Under the pieces are notes generated by a model. That model was not told the DNA's origin. It saw only the letters and a list, made by a program, of their open reading frames with translations, and searched no databases. Below, in pieces: positions 36,117 through 45,198 of a stretch of 64,000 bases of DNA. The stretch lies in contig NZ_CP035037.1 in NCBI RefSeq assembly GCF_004028235.1, forward strand, positions 558,001 through 622,000, written 5' to 3'. Each line of letters opens with the position of its first letter. Positions within the stretch are counted from its first letter, which is position 1. A program made the translations under genes and the position numbers. This DNA comes from Leucobacter muris. GTDB taxonomy: Bacteria; Actinomycetota; Actinomycetes; Actinomycetales; Microbacteriaceae.

Positions 36117-36148
36117 GTGAAGGGCCCCTCGGAGGAGGGGCCCTTCAC
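36117..36148. terminator. Bidirectional terminator between gpmA and the DUF3073 gene
   Basis: A perfect 14-bp stem (GTGAAGGGCCCCTC, loop ggag, complement) sits between two convergent genes. Confidence 0.8.
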
Positions 36149-36170
36149 ATGTGCGAGGCGCGAGGCTGAG

Positions 36171-36389
36171 TCAGCGCTCGCCGCGGGGATCGTCGGTGTC
36201 GTCTTCGTCGACGGGGTCGTCGTCGGAGTTGTATTTGCTGGCGTACTCAGCCCAGGGATCTTCATCGGAGCCGCGCTGCGACCTCTGCGCGAGCTCGCGC
36301 TCAAGTTGTGAGAGATCGGTGTTGGGGCTGAAATACTTCAGCTCCCTGGCTACCTTGGTGTGCTTTGCCTTCTGACGGCCGCGCCCCAT
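36171..36389 (-). CDS. DUF3073 domain-containing protein
   Basis: This 72-residue protein starts MGRGRQKAKHTKVARELKYF and then has SPNTDLSQLERELAQR. It is the conserved, highly charged actinobacterial DUF3073 protein, with a basic N-terminus and an acidic tail (DDDPVDEDDTDD). Function is unknown. ATG 36389 has AAGGGGG upstream. The leader contains a 9-bp hairpin (36413-36438), and AT-rich sequence further up (36440-36475) probably holds the promoter. Confidence 0.9.
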   Translation of the reverse strand: MGRGRQKAKHTKVARELKYFSPNTDLSQLERELAQRSQRGSDEDPWAEYASKYNSDDDPVDEDDTDDPRGER

Positions 36390-36412
36390 GCGTGACCCCC
36401 TTACACATTCAG

Positions 36413-36438
36413 GCCTCGCGGGCGATCTTCCGCGAGGC
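36413..36438 (-). repeat. Leader hairpin of the DUF3073 gene
   Basis: GCCTCGCGG (36413-36421) pairs perfectly with 36430-36438 around an 8-base loop, 24 bases before the start codon. It could affect mRNA stability or translation. Confidence 0.45.
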
Positions 36439-36519
36439 AGGTACTTATACAAATAGACGTATGGAGCAGATTCTAGCAGATCGGAGCAACGGGTGAGACG
36501 CGGCCATTACGATGAAGGC

Positions 36520-37160
36520 ATGACCTCCCGCCGCCCCCGCGCCACCCGCATTCTGCTCATCGCGGTGCTGGTGATCGCGGCGCTCGTGCTGGCGGGCGCG
36601 ATCGCCGTGCTGCTGCCGATTCTCACCCATCAGAGCGCCGGCGGGTCGGGTCAGACCGTGCCCGAGCAGTTCGTCTCCGAGACGAGCGCGCAGGGTTCGG
36701 ACGGGCGAACGCGCGAGCTGCGCGTCGAGACGCCGGACGGCGCGCCCGCCGAACTCGACGCGCTGCAGCCCGGCGACACCCTCGTGGTGCGGGGCGACGG
36801 CTTTGATGCCGGTATCGGAATATACGTGGCCGTGTGCGCGATCCCGAGCGGTCCCGACGAGAAGCCGGGGCCCTGCCTGGGGGGGGCATCCCGGAGGGGG
36901 CCGAGGAGGGGCACGCGCAGCAGGCGGCGCTGGCGAGCGTGTGGATCACCGACGACTGGGCGTGGCAGGCGTTCGCCACGCAGCGCTACGACGACGCGCA
37001 GTCCGGATCCTTCACCGCCACCCTCTCGGTGCCGGCGCCCACGAGTGACGGCCTCGACTGCCGCGAGACCCGCTGCGCGATCGCGACCCGAGCAGACCAC
37101 ACCGCGGCGCGGGATCGGGTGCAGGACATGCTGCTGCCGGTCGCGTTCGCGCGGGAGTAG
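36520..37160 (+). pseudogene. Membrane-anchored neocarzinostatin-like protein, frameshifted
   Basis: ATG 36520 lies six bases after TACGAT. A signal-anchor (ILLIAVLVIAALVLAGAIAVLL) is followed by a beta domain: LQPGDTLVVRGDGFDAGIGIYVAVC, then in another frame ASVWITDDWAWQAFATQRYDD, GSFTATLSVPA and DGLDCRETRCAIATRADHTA. The paired Cys and overall order resemble the neocarzinostatin fold of actinobacterial exported proteins. The frame breaks at the G8 run 36879-36886, which would read through as G9. It is probably an exported protein; ligand and role are unknown. Confidence 0.75.
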
Positions 37161-37206
37161 CGCGCCGGCCCGTCACGACGAAGCCCGCTCGTGCCGAGCG
37201 ACGGGC

Positions 37207-38502
37207 TCAGTGCGCGAGCGGCGCGATGGCGAGCGTGGCGACGGTGTAGATGGCGAGGCCGGCGAGAGCGCCCACGACGGTGCCGTTGATGCGGATGAAC
37301 TGCAGATCCTTGCCGACCTGCAGCTCGATCTTCTCGGCGGCCTCCTGCGCATCCCAGCGCTGCACGGTCTCGGTGATCACGCCGGCGATGTCGTGGCGGT
37401 AGTTGCGCACCAGGTGCTCGACCACGCCCATCACCCACACGTCGATCTTGTACTGCAGGGTCGGATCGTCGAGCAGCTTGCGGCCGAAGTCCTGCACCGC
37501 CGAGACGATCCGCGTGCGCAGTTCGCTGCCGGGCTCCTCGAGCATCGACACGATCGCCGCCCTGGCCGTCTCCCACGTGCTGGCGGCGACGGCGCGGATG
37601 CGCGGGCTGTCGAACACCTCGTGCTTGAACGTCTCGAGCTGCTGCTGCAGGCGCTCCTGCTGCTGCAGATCCCGGGCGAGATCGGCGAGGAATCTGGCGA
37701 TCGCGATGCGGAACGGATGCTCGGGATCGGCGCCGACGCGCTGGGCGAACCGCACGGTCTCGGCGTGCAGCCGGTCGTCGACGAAGCGATCCACGATGTT
37801 CGGCACCCAGGAGGGCAGCCTCGACGAGATGACGCGGTCGAACGCCGCCGGGTGCGCGAGCAGCCACTCCTCGACACGGGAGGCCGCGATGTCGATGAGG
37901 GGCTGCTGGTGTCCGCCGTCGACGAACGACTCCGCCGCGCGGCCGAGCAGCGGCCCCCACTCGGGCTCGACGACGTGGCGGCGCACGAGCATCTCGACAA
38001 GCTCTTGCACGTCGCCGTCGTCGAGCACGGTGAGGGCTCCGAGACCGGCGCTCGCGATCATGTCGCCCACGCGTTCGGCGTTGGGCCGCTGCGACAGCCA
38101 TTCGCCCGCGTGCCTGGCGCCGCTGATGCCGGCGAGCTTGTCGTGCACCACGTCGTCGGCGAGGAAGTTCTCCTCGACGAACGACCCGAGGCCCTCTCCG
38201 ATGTCGTCCTTCTTGCTCGAGATGAGGTTGGTGTGCGGGATCTTGAGGCCGAGCGGGTGCCGGAAGAGGGCGGTCACCGCGAACCAGTCGGCGAGGGCGC
38301 CGACCATGCCGCCCTCGCTGGCCGCGCGCACGTAGCCCAACCACGGGTAGCGGGTCTGCAGCGCGAAGGAGATCACGAACACGATCGCCATGCCGATGAG
38401 CAGGGCGACCGCGAGGCGCTGCATGCGGCGCAGCTCGGCGAGCCGCTCGAAGTCTGCGGGGGACACGGCCCCCAGGGTGCGGCGTGTGCGGGACGACGGC
38501 AT
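37207..38502 (-). CDS. DUF445 family membrane protein (YjiN-like)
   Basis: This 431-residue protein has a first helix at about 33-52, the DUF445 opening EGGMVGALADWFAVTALFRHPLGLKIPHTN, a long helical soluble region and a final hydrophobic helix (GTVVGALAGLAIYTVATLAI) after IELQVGKDLQFIRINGT. Function is unknown; the family sits in the inner membrane. ATG 38502 is six bases after GATAAT (38509-38514), a leaderless arrangement; longer in-frame starts lie in the divergent gene. It is divergent from the RND permease with only 55 bases between the starts. Confidence 0.92.
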   Translation of the reverse strand: MPSSRTRRTLGAVSPADFERLAELRRMQRLAVALLIGMAIVFVISFALQTRYPWLGYVRAASEGGMVGALADWFAVTALFRHPLGLKIPHTNLISSKKDDIGEGLGSFVEENFLADDVVHDKLAGISGARHAGEWLSQRPNAERVGDMIASAGLGALTVLDDGDVQELVEMLVRRHVVEPEWGPLLGRAAESFVDGGHQQPLIDIAASRVEEWLLAHPAAFDRVISSRLPSWVPNIVDRFVDDRLHAETVRFAQRVGADPEHPFRIAIARFLADLARDLQQQERLQQQLETFKHEVFDSPRIRAVAASTWETARAAIVSMLEEPGSELRTRIVSAVQDFGRKLLDDPTLQYKIDVWVMGVVEHLVRNYRHDIAGVITETVQRWDAQEAAEKIELQVGKDLQFIRINGTVVGALAGLAIYTVATLAIAPLAH

Positions 38503-38557
38503 CTCAGTATTATCCTCCACGGCGGGCTCCCGGTAGCCGCATGAAATAATCGACACC

Positions 38558-41500
38558 ATGCACCTTCTCACGGCGCTCAGCCTGAAGAACCGCGCGTTGA
38601 TCGCGCTCGTCACCATCGTCGCCGCGGTTTTCGGCCTCATCGGCGTGGGATCGCTCAAGCAGGAGCTGATGCCATCCGTCCAGTTCCCCGCGATCGCGGT
38701 GGTGACCACCTACCCCGGCGCCTCTCCCGAGGTCGTCAACAACGACGTCTCCGGCCCCATCGAGACGGCTCTGCGCAGCGTGCCGCAGCTCGAGACCTCG
38801 ACCGCGACGTCGAGCACGGGCGCTTCCATGGTCGTCGCGCAGTTCACCTACGGCGTCGACATCACCGCGACCGAGCAGAAGGTGGAGCGCGCGATCAGCC
38901 GCATCTCGCAGCTGCTGCCGGAGGCCGCCGATACGCAGGTGATGTCGGGCAGCATCGACGACTTCCCCGTGATCCAGATCGCCGTCGCCCCGGCCGAGGG
39001 GGAGACGCCGGAGGAAGCGGCGCAGCTCATCGAGCGCGTGGCGATCCCCGAGCTGAGCGACATCGACGGGGTGCGCGACGCGCAGCTCTCGGGCGCCCGC
39101 GAGGAGCGGGTCACGATCGCCCCCTCGGCCGAGGCCCTCGCCGCGAACGGGCTCTCGTCGCAGACCATCGCCGACGCGCTGCAGCAGAGCGGCGTGCTCA
39201 TGGCGGCCGGCACCGTCACCGACGGGGACCGCACGCTCGCGGTGCAGGCGGGAACGGAGCTCGCCTCGGTCGAGGACATCGCGGCGATCCCGCTGCCGGG
39301 CACCGGCGCGTTCAGCGATCCCTCCTCCTTCGACGACGAGGCCCCGCCCGCGCCCCTCACCCTCGGCGACGTCGCCGAGGTGCGCCTCGAGCCGGGCCCC
39401 GAGCAGAGCATCTCGCGCATCAACGGCGCGCCCGCCCTCACGATCGGCGTCACCAAGATGTCGGCCGCGAACACCGTGGACGTGTCGCACGCGGTGCAGC
39501 AGAAGCTCGACGAACTGCAGGATCAGCTCGGCGGCGAGCAGCTCTCGGTCGTGTTCGATCAGGCGCCGTACGTCGAGCAGTCGATCCACACGCTCACCAC
39601 CGAGGGCCTGCTCGGCCTGGTGTTCGCCGTACTCGTGATCCTCGTGTTCCTGATGTCGGTGCGGGCGACGCTCGTCACCGCGATCTCGATCCCGACCTCG
39701 GTGCTGCTCACCTTCGTGGGGCTCAACTTCGCCGAGTACACGCTCAACATGCTCACGCTGGGCGCGCTCACCATCTCGATCGGCCGCGTCGTCGACGACT
39801 CGATCGTGGTCATCGAGAACATCAAGCGGCACCTCGCCCCGGGCGTCGACCGCACGAAGACCATCATCGAGGCGGTGCGCGAGGTCGCCGGCGCGATCAC
39901 GGCGTCGACGATCACGACCGTCGCGGTGTTCCTGCCGATGGCGTTCGTCGACGGCATGGTGGGCGAGCTGTTCCGCCCGTTCGCGTTCACGGTGACGATC
40001 GCGCTCGCCGCATCGCTGCTCGTCTCGCTCACGATCGTGCCGGTGCTCGCCTACTGGTTCCTGAGGCCGGATCGGAAGAAGCGGGGCGCAGACGCGGACG
40101 GTGTCGCCGAGGCGCCCGCAGCCGCTCCCGCCGCGGCTGCCGCGGACGCGCCGGCTCAGCAGCCGGTCGCAGCGGAGCCGCTCACGGCCCTGCAGCGGGG
40201 GTACCGACCGGTCATCGACTGGACGCTCAAACGCCCCGCGGCGACGCTGCTCACCGCGGTGCTCGTCTTCGGTCTCACGATCGCGCTCACCCCGTTCATG
40301 AAGACGAACTTCATGGGTGACGACGAGCAGAACTCGATCGGCCTCGTGCAGACGCTCGCGCCCGGCACCAGCCTCGAAGCCCAGCTCGCTCAGGTCGAGC
40401 GCGTCGAGGGCGCGCTCGCCGAGCTCGCCGACATCGACACCGTGCAGGTGACCATCGGCAGCGGCGGCGGCATGGGCGCGATCTTCGGAGGCGGCGGCGA
40501 CGGAGCGGTCAGCTACTCGATCACCACCGACTCCGACGCCGACCAGGCCAGGGTTCAGGACGACATCCGCGCGGCCGTCGACGGCCTCGACGACGCGGGC
40601 GAGTTCTCGCTCGGCCAGTCGGGCGGCGGCGTGACCATGTCGAGCGCCATCGAGGTCAACGTGTCGGCCCCCGATCAGCAGACCCTCGCAGAAGCGAGCG
40701 ACGCGATGCTCGCCGAACTCGAGCAGCAGCCCGGCCTGCGGCAGGTCGAGAGCGACCTCGGCGCCTCGCGCCCCTTCTTGCAGGTGGCGGTCGACCGCAC
40801 CGCCGCGGCCACGGCGGGCCTCACCGAGGCCGCCGTCGCCGCCCAGATCGCGCAGCAGATGCAGCCGCGCCAGATCGGCCAGATCACCCTGGACGCCGAC
40901 AACGTCTCGATCTACCTGACCGACGGCGTCGCAGCCGTCGACCAGGCCGGGGTCGCAGCGCTGCCCATCATGACGGCGCTCGGTCCGCGAACGCTCGACA
41001 CCCTCGCCACGATCCAGGTCGCGGACGGCCCCGTGACCGTGCGCACCGAGGACGGCGTGCGCATGGTGACCGTCTCCGCGCTGCCCGAGGGCGACGACCT
41101 GACCGTCGCGAGCGCCGCCGTGAACACCGCCCTCGAAGCGGTCGACCTGCCCGCCGGCGCCACCGCCACGGTCGGCGGCGTGATGTCGCAGCAGGCCGAG
41201 GCCTTCGAACAGCTGGGACTCGCCCTGCTCGCCGCGATCCTCATCGTCTACGTGGTGATGGTGGCGACCTTCCGCAGCCTGCTGCAGCCGCTGCTGCTGC
41301 TCGTGTCGGTGCCGTTCGCCGCGACCGGCGCGATCCTGCTGCTCATCGCGACCGGCATCCCGCTCGGCGTCGCGTCGCTGATCGGCGTGCTCATGCTCGT
41401 CGGCATCGTCGTGACGAACGCGATCGTGCTTATCGACCTCGTCAACCAGTACCGCGACCGCGGCGACTCGCTGCACGACGCCGTCGTGCACGGCTCCCTG

Positions 41501-43003
41501 CAGCGTCTGCGCCCCATCGTGATGACGGCGCTCGCGACCATTCTCGCGCTCACGCCGATGGCGCTCGGGATCACGGGCAAGGGCGGGTTCATCTCTCAGC
41601 TCCTCGCGGTCGTCGTGATCGGCGGCCTGCTGTCGTCGACCGTGCTCACGCTCATCGTGCTGCCCACGCTGTACTACGCGGTAGAGCGTCGTCGTGAGGG
41701 CGGAGCCGGGCGCGCGGCTCGGCGCCGCGGGGACGGCGGAGGGGCCGGAGGTCGCGGGAGCGTCCGTGCGCCGTGGCGGCGCGGCCCGAGGCGCAGCCCG
41801 CAGGCCGGCGCCGAGGCATCCGTGTCGGCCGGCCCCGAGGCGCTCGCCTTCGCCGGAGCCGTCGGCGCGGTGGGCACCGTGGGCGTGCTCGGCGCCGACA
41901 CCACGCGCGAGACGACGACGGGCTACCCCGCGGAGTCGCCCGGCGAACTCCTCGACCGGTTCGCGGGCGACAGGGATCCCGACCCGGCTGCTGAGCCGGA
42001 GCACCCGCGTGCCCCGGAGGCCGTCGATCCCGAGACCGTGGATGCCGGGCCCGCCCGCGACGCGCATCGCGCAGCCGACGGCATCGATCCCGAGGCGACG
42101 GGGGAGACCCCGGCCGGTGCGCTCCCCGCCCTCGAGGAGCAGTCCGACGGCGGCGCGCATGTGACCGATCCCGAGCCTGCACACGGTGCTCGCGACGCCG
42201 ACGAGCTCGCGACGCCCGAGCCGGTGCCGGCGCCCGTCGCCGCGCAGGCCGATCCCGCTACGCAGCGTGCGATCCTCAGCGAGCTCATGCGGGTGGGACT
42301 CTCGGCCCCCGAGTTGACCGATCGTGATGGCTCAGAGACGGACGAGACGGACGAGACGGCCGGGACCGATGCGGAGGGCGAAGTGGGTCCGGCGACCGCG
42401 CAGATGTCGCTCGCGCTCGCCGACCTCGGATTCACCGGCGAGGACAACCCTCTAGAGACGGGTGACGGACCTGTCGACGACGAGGCGCCCGAGCGGGCGG
42501 TAGCGGAAGCCGATCGCGAGACCGGATCCGAACCCGAACCCGAACCCGAGATCGAAGCGGAGCCCGAGCTCGAGGGCGAGTCCGATCACGAGGTCGGCGA
42601 TGACGACCTCGAGCAGACGGTGCCGCGGCACGCGGGCGCCGGGCTCGATGTCGAGGACATCGAAAGCGCCGAGGCCGCCGACGAGGTGACGCCGCTCGTG
42701 CTGCCGGGGGATCCCGGGGAGCATTCCGAGCCCGAGCCCGAGCCCGAGCCGCGGGCCGGTGTCGCCCCCGAGTTCGATGCCGGGGACGAGCCGAGCCGAG
42801 GCGACGCCCGCGACGCGCCTCCCGCGGCACCTCCCGTGACCGGCGAGCTCGACTGGGAGCAGCTCATGTGGGAGGCCACGCAGGAGGTCGAGGCCGCCGA
42901 GCAGCGCGCCGGGGCCGACGCCGAAACCGAGAACACCCGCGCCCTCGCGTCGGAACCGGGCAGCGACGAGGGCAAGCAGCCCGAAGACGAGAGCGGGCGA
43001 TAG
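38558..43003 (+). CDS. RND-family efflux permease with long acidic C-terminal extension
   Basis: The gene encodes 1481 residues. Residues 1-1045 are a full AcrB/HAE1-like RND permease with twelve helices, two large extracellular porter loops, the TM4 proton-relay motif ISIGRVVDDSIVVIENIKRHL and the repeat-half motif LMLVGIVVTNAIVLIDLVNQ. The remaining 435 residues have no helices. They are Ala/Pro/Glu/Asp-rich, with runs like EPEPEPEIEAEPELE, and must face the cytoplasm. No adaptor gene lies nearby. The helicase gene begins two bases after the stop. Substrate is unknown (drugs or lipids are possible). Confidence 0.9.
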   Translation: MHLLTALSLKNRALIALVTIVAAVFGLIGVGSLKQELMPSVQFPAIAVVTTYPGASPEVVNNDVSGPIETALRSVPQLETSTATSSTGASMVVAQFTYGVDITATEQKVERAISRISQLLPEAADTQVMSGSIDDFPVIQIAVAPAEGETPEEAAQLIERVAIPELSDIDGVRDAQLSGAREERVTIAPSAEALAANGLSSQTIADALQQSGVLMAAGTVTDGDRTLAVQAGTELASVEDIAAIPLPGTGAFSDPSSFDDEAPPAPLTLGDVAEVRLEPGPEQSISRINGAPALTIGVTKMSAANTVDVSHAVQQKLDELQDQLGGEQLSVVFDQAPYVEQSIHTLTTEGLLGLVFAVLVILVFLMSVRATLVTAISIPTSVLLTFVGLNFAEYTLNMLTLGALTISIGRVVDDSIVVIENIKRHLAPGVDRTKTIIEAVREVAGAITASTITTVAVFLPMAFVDGMVGELFRPFAFTVTIALAASLLVSLTIVPVLAYWFLRPDRKKRGADADGVAEAPAAAPAAAAADAPAQQPVAAEPLTALQRGYRPVIDWTLKRPAATLLTAVLVFGLTIALTPFMKTNFMGDDEQNSIGLVQTLAPGTSLEAQLAQVERVEGALAELADIDTVQVTIGSGGGMGAIFGGGGDGAVSYSITTDSDADQARVQDDIRAAVDGLDDAGEFSLGQSGGGVTMSSAIEVNVSAPDQQTLAEASDAMLAELEQQPGLRQVESDLGASRPFLQVAVDRTAAATAGLTEAAVAAQIAQQMQPRQIGQITLDADNVSIYLTDGVAAVDQAGVAALPIMTALGPRTLDTLATIQVADGPVTVRTEDGVRMVTVSALPEGDDLTVASAAVNTALEAVDLPAGATATVGGVMSQQAEAFEQLGLALLAAILIVYVVMVATFRSLLQPLLLLVSVPFAATGAILLLIATGIPLGVASLIGVLMLVGIVVTNAIVLIDLVNQYRDRGDSLHDAVVHGSLQRLRPIVMTALATILALTPMALGITGKGGFISQLLAVVVIGGLLSSTVLTLIVLPTLYYAVERRREGGAGRAARRRGDGGGAGGRGSVRAPWRRGPRRSPQAGAEASVSAGPEALAFAGAVGAVGTVGVLGADTTRETTTGYPAESPGELLDRFAGDRDPDPAAEPEHPRAPEAVDPETVDAGPARDAHRAADGIDPEATGETPAGALPALEEQSDGGAHVTDPEPAHGARDADELATPEPVPAPVAAQADPATQRAILSELMRVGLSAPELTDRDGSETDETDETAGTDAEGEVGPATAQMSLALADLGFTGEDNPLETGDGPVDDEAPERAVAEADRETGSEPEPEPEIEAEPELEGESDHEVGDDDLEQTVPRHAGAGLDVEDIESAEAADEVTPLVLPGDPGEHSEPEPEPEPRAGVAPEFDAGDEPSRGDARDAPPAAPPVTGELDWEQLMWEATQEVEAAEQRAGADAETENTRALASEPGSDEGKQPEDESGR

Positions 43004-43005
43004 CG

Positions 43006-44775
43006 GTGGCGCAGAAGGGCCGACGCGGCTTCAAACCCCCGTCGAACTACGAGCCGGGCCGCAAACCCGGTCGTGCCGGCAAACGCTGGGCCGGGGGCCG
43101 CGCAGCCGCCGCCGGTGACGAGGGGCAGCCGACGCGCGGAGCCAGGGGCGCCGGCCGGGACAGCGGCGCCGGACACCCGCGCAGCACCCAGGGTGGGCAG
43201 CGGCAGTCGAACGCGCGGAATCGCGGGGCTGCCGAGCGCGGCCGCGAGGCGGGAGAGCGCGGCCGCAAAGCGGGAGAGCGCGGCCGCGAGGCGGGAGAGC
43301 GCGCTACGACCGCGGGACGGAGGCGGCCGGCGGAGAGCCGGCCGGTGCGCGAGGACCGTTCCGACCGCGCGGCTCGCGCGGCGGGCTCGGGCGGGGCGGG
43401 GCGCGAGGGAGCTCCGGGCCCCGGCGAACGGCGCGATCAGGCGCGCGTCTACGCGTTCGGAGCCGTTGGACAGGCCGAGCGGGTGGCGGGCGGACCCCGC
43501 CCCGCCGAGCCCCCCGTGCTCGAGCGGCTCGACGCCCGCCTCATCACCGCCGCCGACGCGGAGGGCGTCGCCTTCGGAGACCTCGGCCTCGGGCCGAACA
43601 TCGTGCGCGTGCTCGCCGAGCTCGGCGCCGAGCAGCCGTTCCCCATCCAGGCCGCGACGATCCCCGACGCGATCGCCGGTCGCGACGTGCTCGGCCGGGC
43701 CCGCACCGGATCTGGCAAGACCATCGCGTTCGGCGCCGCCGTGGTCGAGCGGCTGCTGAAACTGAAGGCGGAGGGCGCCTTCGCGGGCGACGGCGCCGCC
43801 TCGCGCGATCGACTCCGCCGCGGTGAGCGTCAGGGGGCGCCGAAGCGGCCTCCCCGCAACCCGAAGGCCCTGATCCTCGCCCCCACGAGGGAGCTCGCCC
43901 TGCAGATCGACCGCACGGTGCAGCCGATCGCCCGCTCCGTCGGATTCTTCACCGCGCAGCTGGTGGGCGGCGTTCCCCTCGACCCCCAGATGCACGCGCT
44001 CGAGCGCGGCGTCGACATCGTGATCGGCACGCCCGGGCGCGTGCGCGACCTCGTGAACCGCCGCAAGCTCGACCTGCGCGAGGTGCTCGTCTCGGTGATC
44101 GACGAGGCCGACCACATGTGCGAGCTCGGGTTCCTCGAGCCCGTGCAGCGAGTGCTGCGCGACACGGTGCGCGGCGGGCAGCGGCTGCTGTTCTCGGCCA
44201 CCCTCGACAGCGGCGTCTCGGATCTCGTGTCGGAGTTCCTGCGCGATCCCGCCGTGCACGAGGTCGGGGGCGAAGCGGTGAGCGAGGCCGAGCACCGCGT
44301 GCTCATCGTGCTGCGGGAGCACAAGGACCGCGTGCTCGTCGAACTCGCGTCGCGCCCCGGGCGGATCATGGTGTTCTGCCGCACGCGCGCCTACGCCGAG
44401 CGCCTCGCCGAGATGCTCGACGAGGCCGGGCTGCGCGTCACCGCGCTGCACGGCAACCTCAGCCAGGCCAGGCGCGAGCGCAACCTCGAGCGCTTCGCCT
44501 CGGGCAAGGCGTCGGTGCTCGTGGCGACCGACGTGGCTGCGCGAGGCCTCCACGTCGACGACGTCGACCTCGTGGTGCAGGCGGACCCGCCCGACGACTA
44601 CAAGACCTACCTGCACCGCGCGGGCCGTACGGCGCGGGCAGGCCGCGACGGGCTCGTGCTCACGGTGATCCCGCGCACCAGGCAGAAGCGCACGCGCGAA
44701 CTGCTCGGGCAGGCCGAGATCGTGCCCGCCTCCTTCGGCGACCACGAGCCCGGCGACGATCCGACGACCCCGTAG
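43006..44775 (+). CDS. DEAD-box ATP-dependent RNA helicase
   Basis: This 589-residue protein starts at GTG 43006, two bases after the RND gene; earlier in-frame starts lie within that gene. A basic, disordered N-terminal region of about 165 residues contains three copies of an ERGREAG-type heptad. The helicase core has the Q motif PFPIQAATIPDAIAG, motif I ARTGSGKT, Ia PTRELALQ, GG, Ib GTPGR, II DEAD, III SAT, IV VFCRTRAYAERLAE, V ATDVAARGLHVDDV and VI HRAGRTARAG. It likely remodels structured RNA or ribosome precursors. Co-transcription with the efflux permease is unexplained. Confidence 0.95.
   Translation: MAQKGRRGFKPPSNYEPGRKPGRAGKRWAGGRAAAAGDEGQPTRGARGAGRDSGAGHPRSTQGGQRQSNARNRGAAERGREAGERGRKAGERGREAGERATTAGRRRPAESRPVREDRSDRAARAAGSGGAGREGAPGPGERRDQARVYAFGAVGQAERVAGGPRPAEPPVLERLDARLITAADAEGVAFGDLGLGPNIVRVLAELGAEQPFPIQAATIPDAIAGRDVLGRARTGSGKTIAFGAAVVERLLKLKAEGAFAGDGAASRDRLRRGERQGAPKRPPRNPKALILAPTRELALQIDRTVQPIARSVGFFTAQLVGGVPLDPQMHALERGVDIVIGTPGRVRDLVNRRKLDLREVLVSVIDEADHMCELGFLEPVQRVLRDTVRGGQRLLFSATLDSGVSDLVSEFLRDPAVHEVGGEAVSEAEHRVLIVLREHKDRVLVELASRPGRIMVFCRTRAYAERLAEMLDEAGLRVTALHGNLSQARRERNLERFASGKASVLVATDVAARGLHVDDVDLVVQADPPDDYKTYLHRAGRTARAGRDGLVLTVIPRTRQKRTRELLGQAEIVPASFGDHEPGDDPTTP
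43234..43296 (+). repeat. Three 21-bp tandem repeats in the helicase N-terminus
   Basis: Units at 43234-43254, 43255-43275 and 43276-43296 encode ERGREAG, ERGRKAG, ERGREAG; the middle copy has two substitutions. They extend a basic low-complexity RNA-binding tail. Confidence 0.85.
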
Positions 44776-44892
44776 CTCCGGGCGGCGGGCCGGGCCGGCG
44801 GGGCGGGGCGCTGGGCGGTCGATGCGACGCTGGCGGGCGGCGGCGACGCTGGGCGGGACACGGCACTGGGCGCGCTCCCGCGGCAGCTCACC

Positions 44893-44955
44893 GCACCGAT
44901 CCACCTCGGAGCACCTCTTCCCGGCGGATCGAGGTGCTGCCGGCTCGATCGGTGC
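44893..44955. repeat. 63-bp palindromic element, copy A
   Basis: Outer arms GCACCGATC (44893-44901) and GATCGGTGC (44947-44955) enclose inner arms GCACCTC (44911-44917) and GAGGTGC (44931-44937). A second copy of exactly the same length lies at 53543-53605, sharing GCACCGATC, GCACC, GGATCGAGGTGC and CTCGATCGGTGC at the same offsets. It lies 118 bases after the helicase stop within the 423-base gap 44776-45198, which otherwise holds the regulatory sites listed separately and no ORF. Confidence 0.75.
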
Positions 44956-45003
44956 CGCTGCGTGAACTCGGGGGTGGGGCAGAACATGCGGACGCTTCGA
45001 GAG

Positions 45004-45131
45004 TGGAGATGATCTCCAGGAACAGAACCCTGTTTTTGGAGAGACCGCACAACGATGTGCGGGGTCGGCCGCGGCTCCGATTGTGGGGAGCGCGGCGGCC
45101 GGTTGTCGCTGTCGGTGGTGCCCCCTAGCCT
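45004..45131 (+). promoter_or_regulatory. Promoter and palindromic operator of the acyl-CoA dehydrogenase gene
   Basis: The -35 TTGTCG (45103-45108), 17-base spacer and -10 TAGCCT (45126-45131) form a clear sigma-A-type promoter. Upstream are the perfect palindrome TGGAGAT-g-ATCTCCA (45004-45018) and the inverted repeat CCGCAC-N6-GTGCGG (45045-45062), candidate regulator sites. Confidence 0.6.
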
Positions 45132-45198
45132 GGCAGCAGGTCAGCGGATCGCGGGCGCACGGCGCCGCGCATCCGCGCATCACGTCGAAGGAGCATCG

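Noticed and set aside
38510..42184. 1224-codon ORF antisense to the RND permease
   Set aside because: Composition is extremely rich in Arg, Asp, His and Gly, with no domain; it mirrors third-position GC bias of the sense gene.
43234..43296. CRISPR-like short repeats
   Set aside because: The 21-bp units are contiguous, in frame and encode a heptad repeat; there are no spacers.
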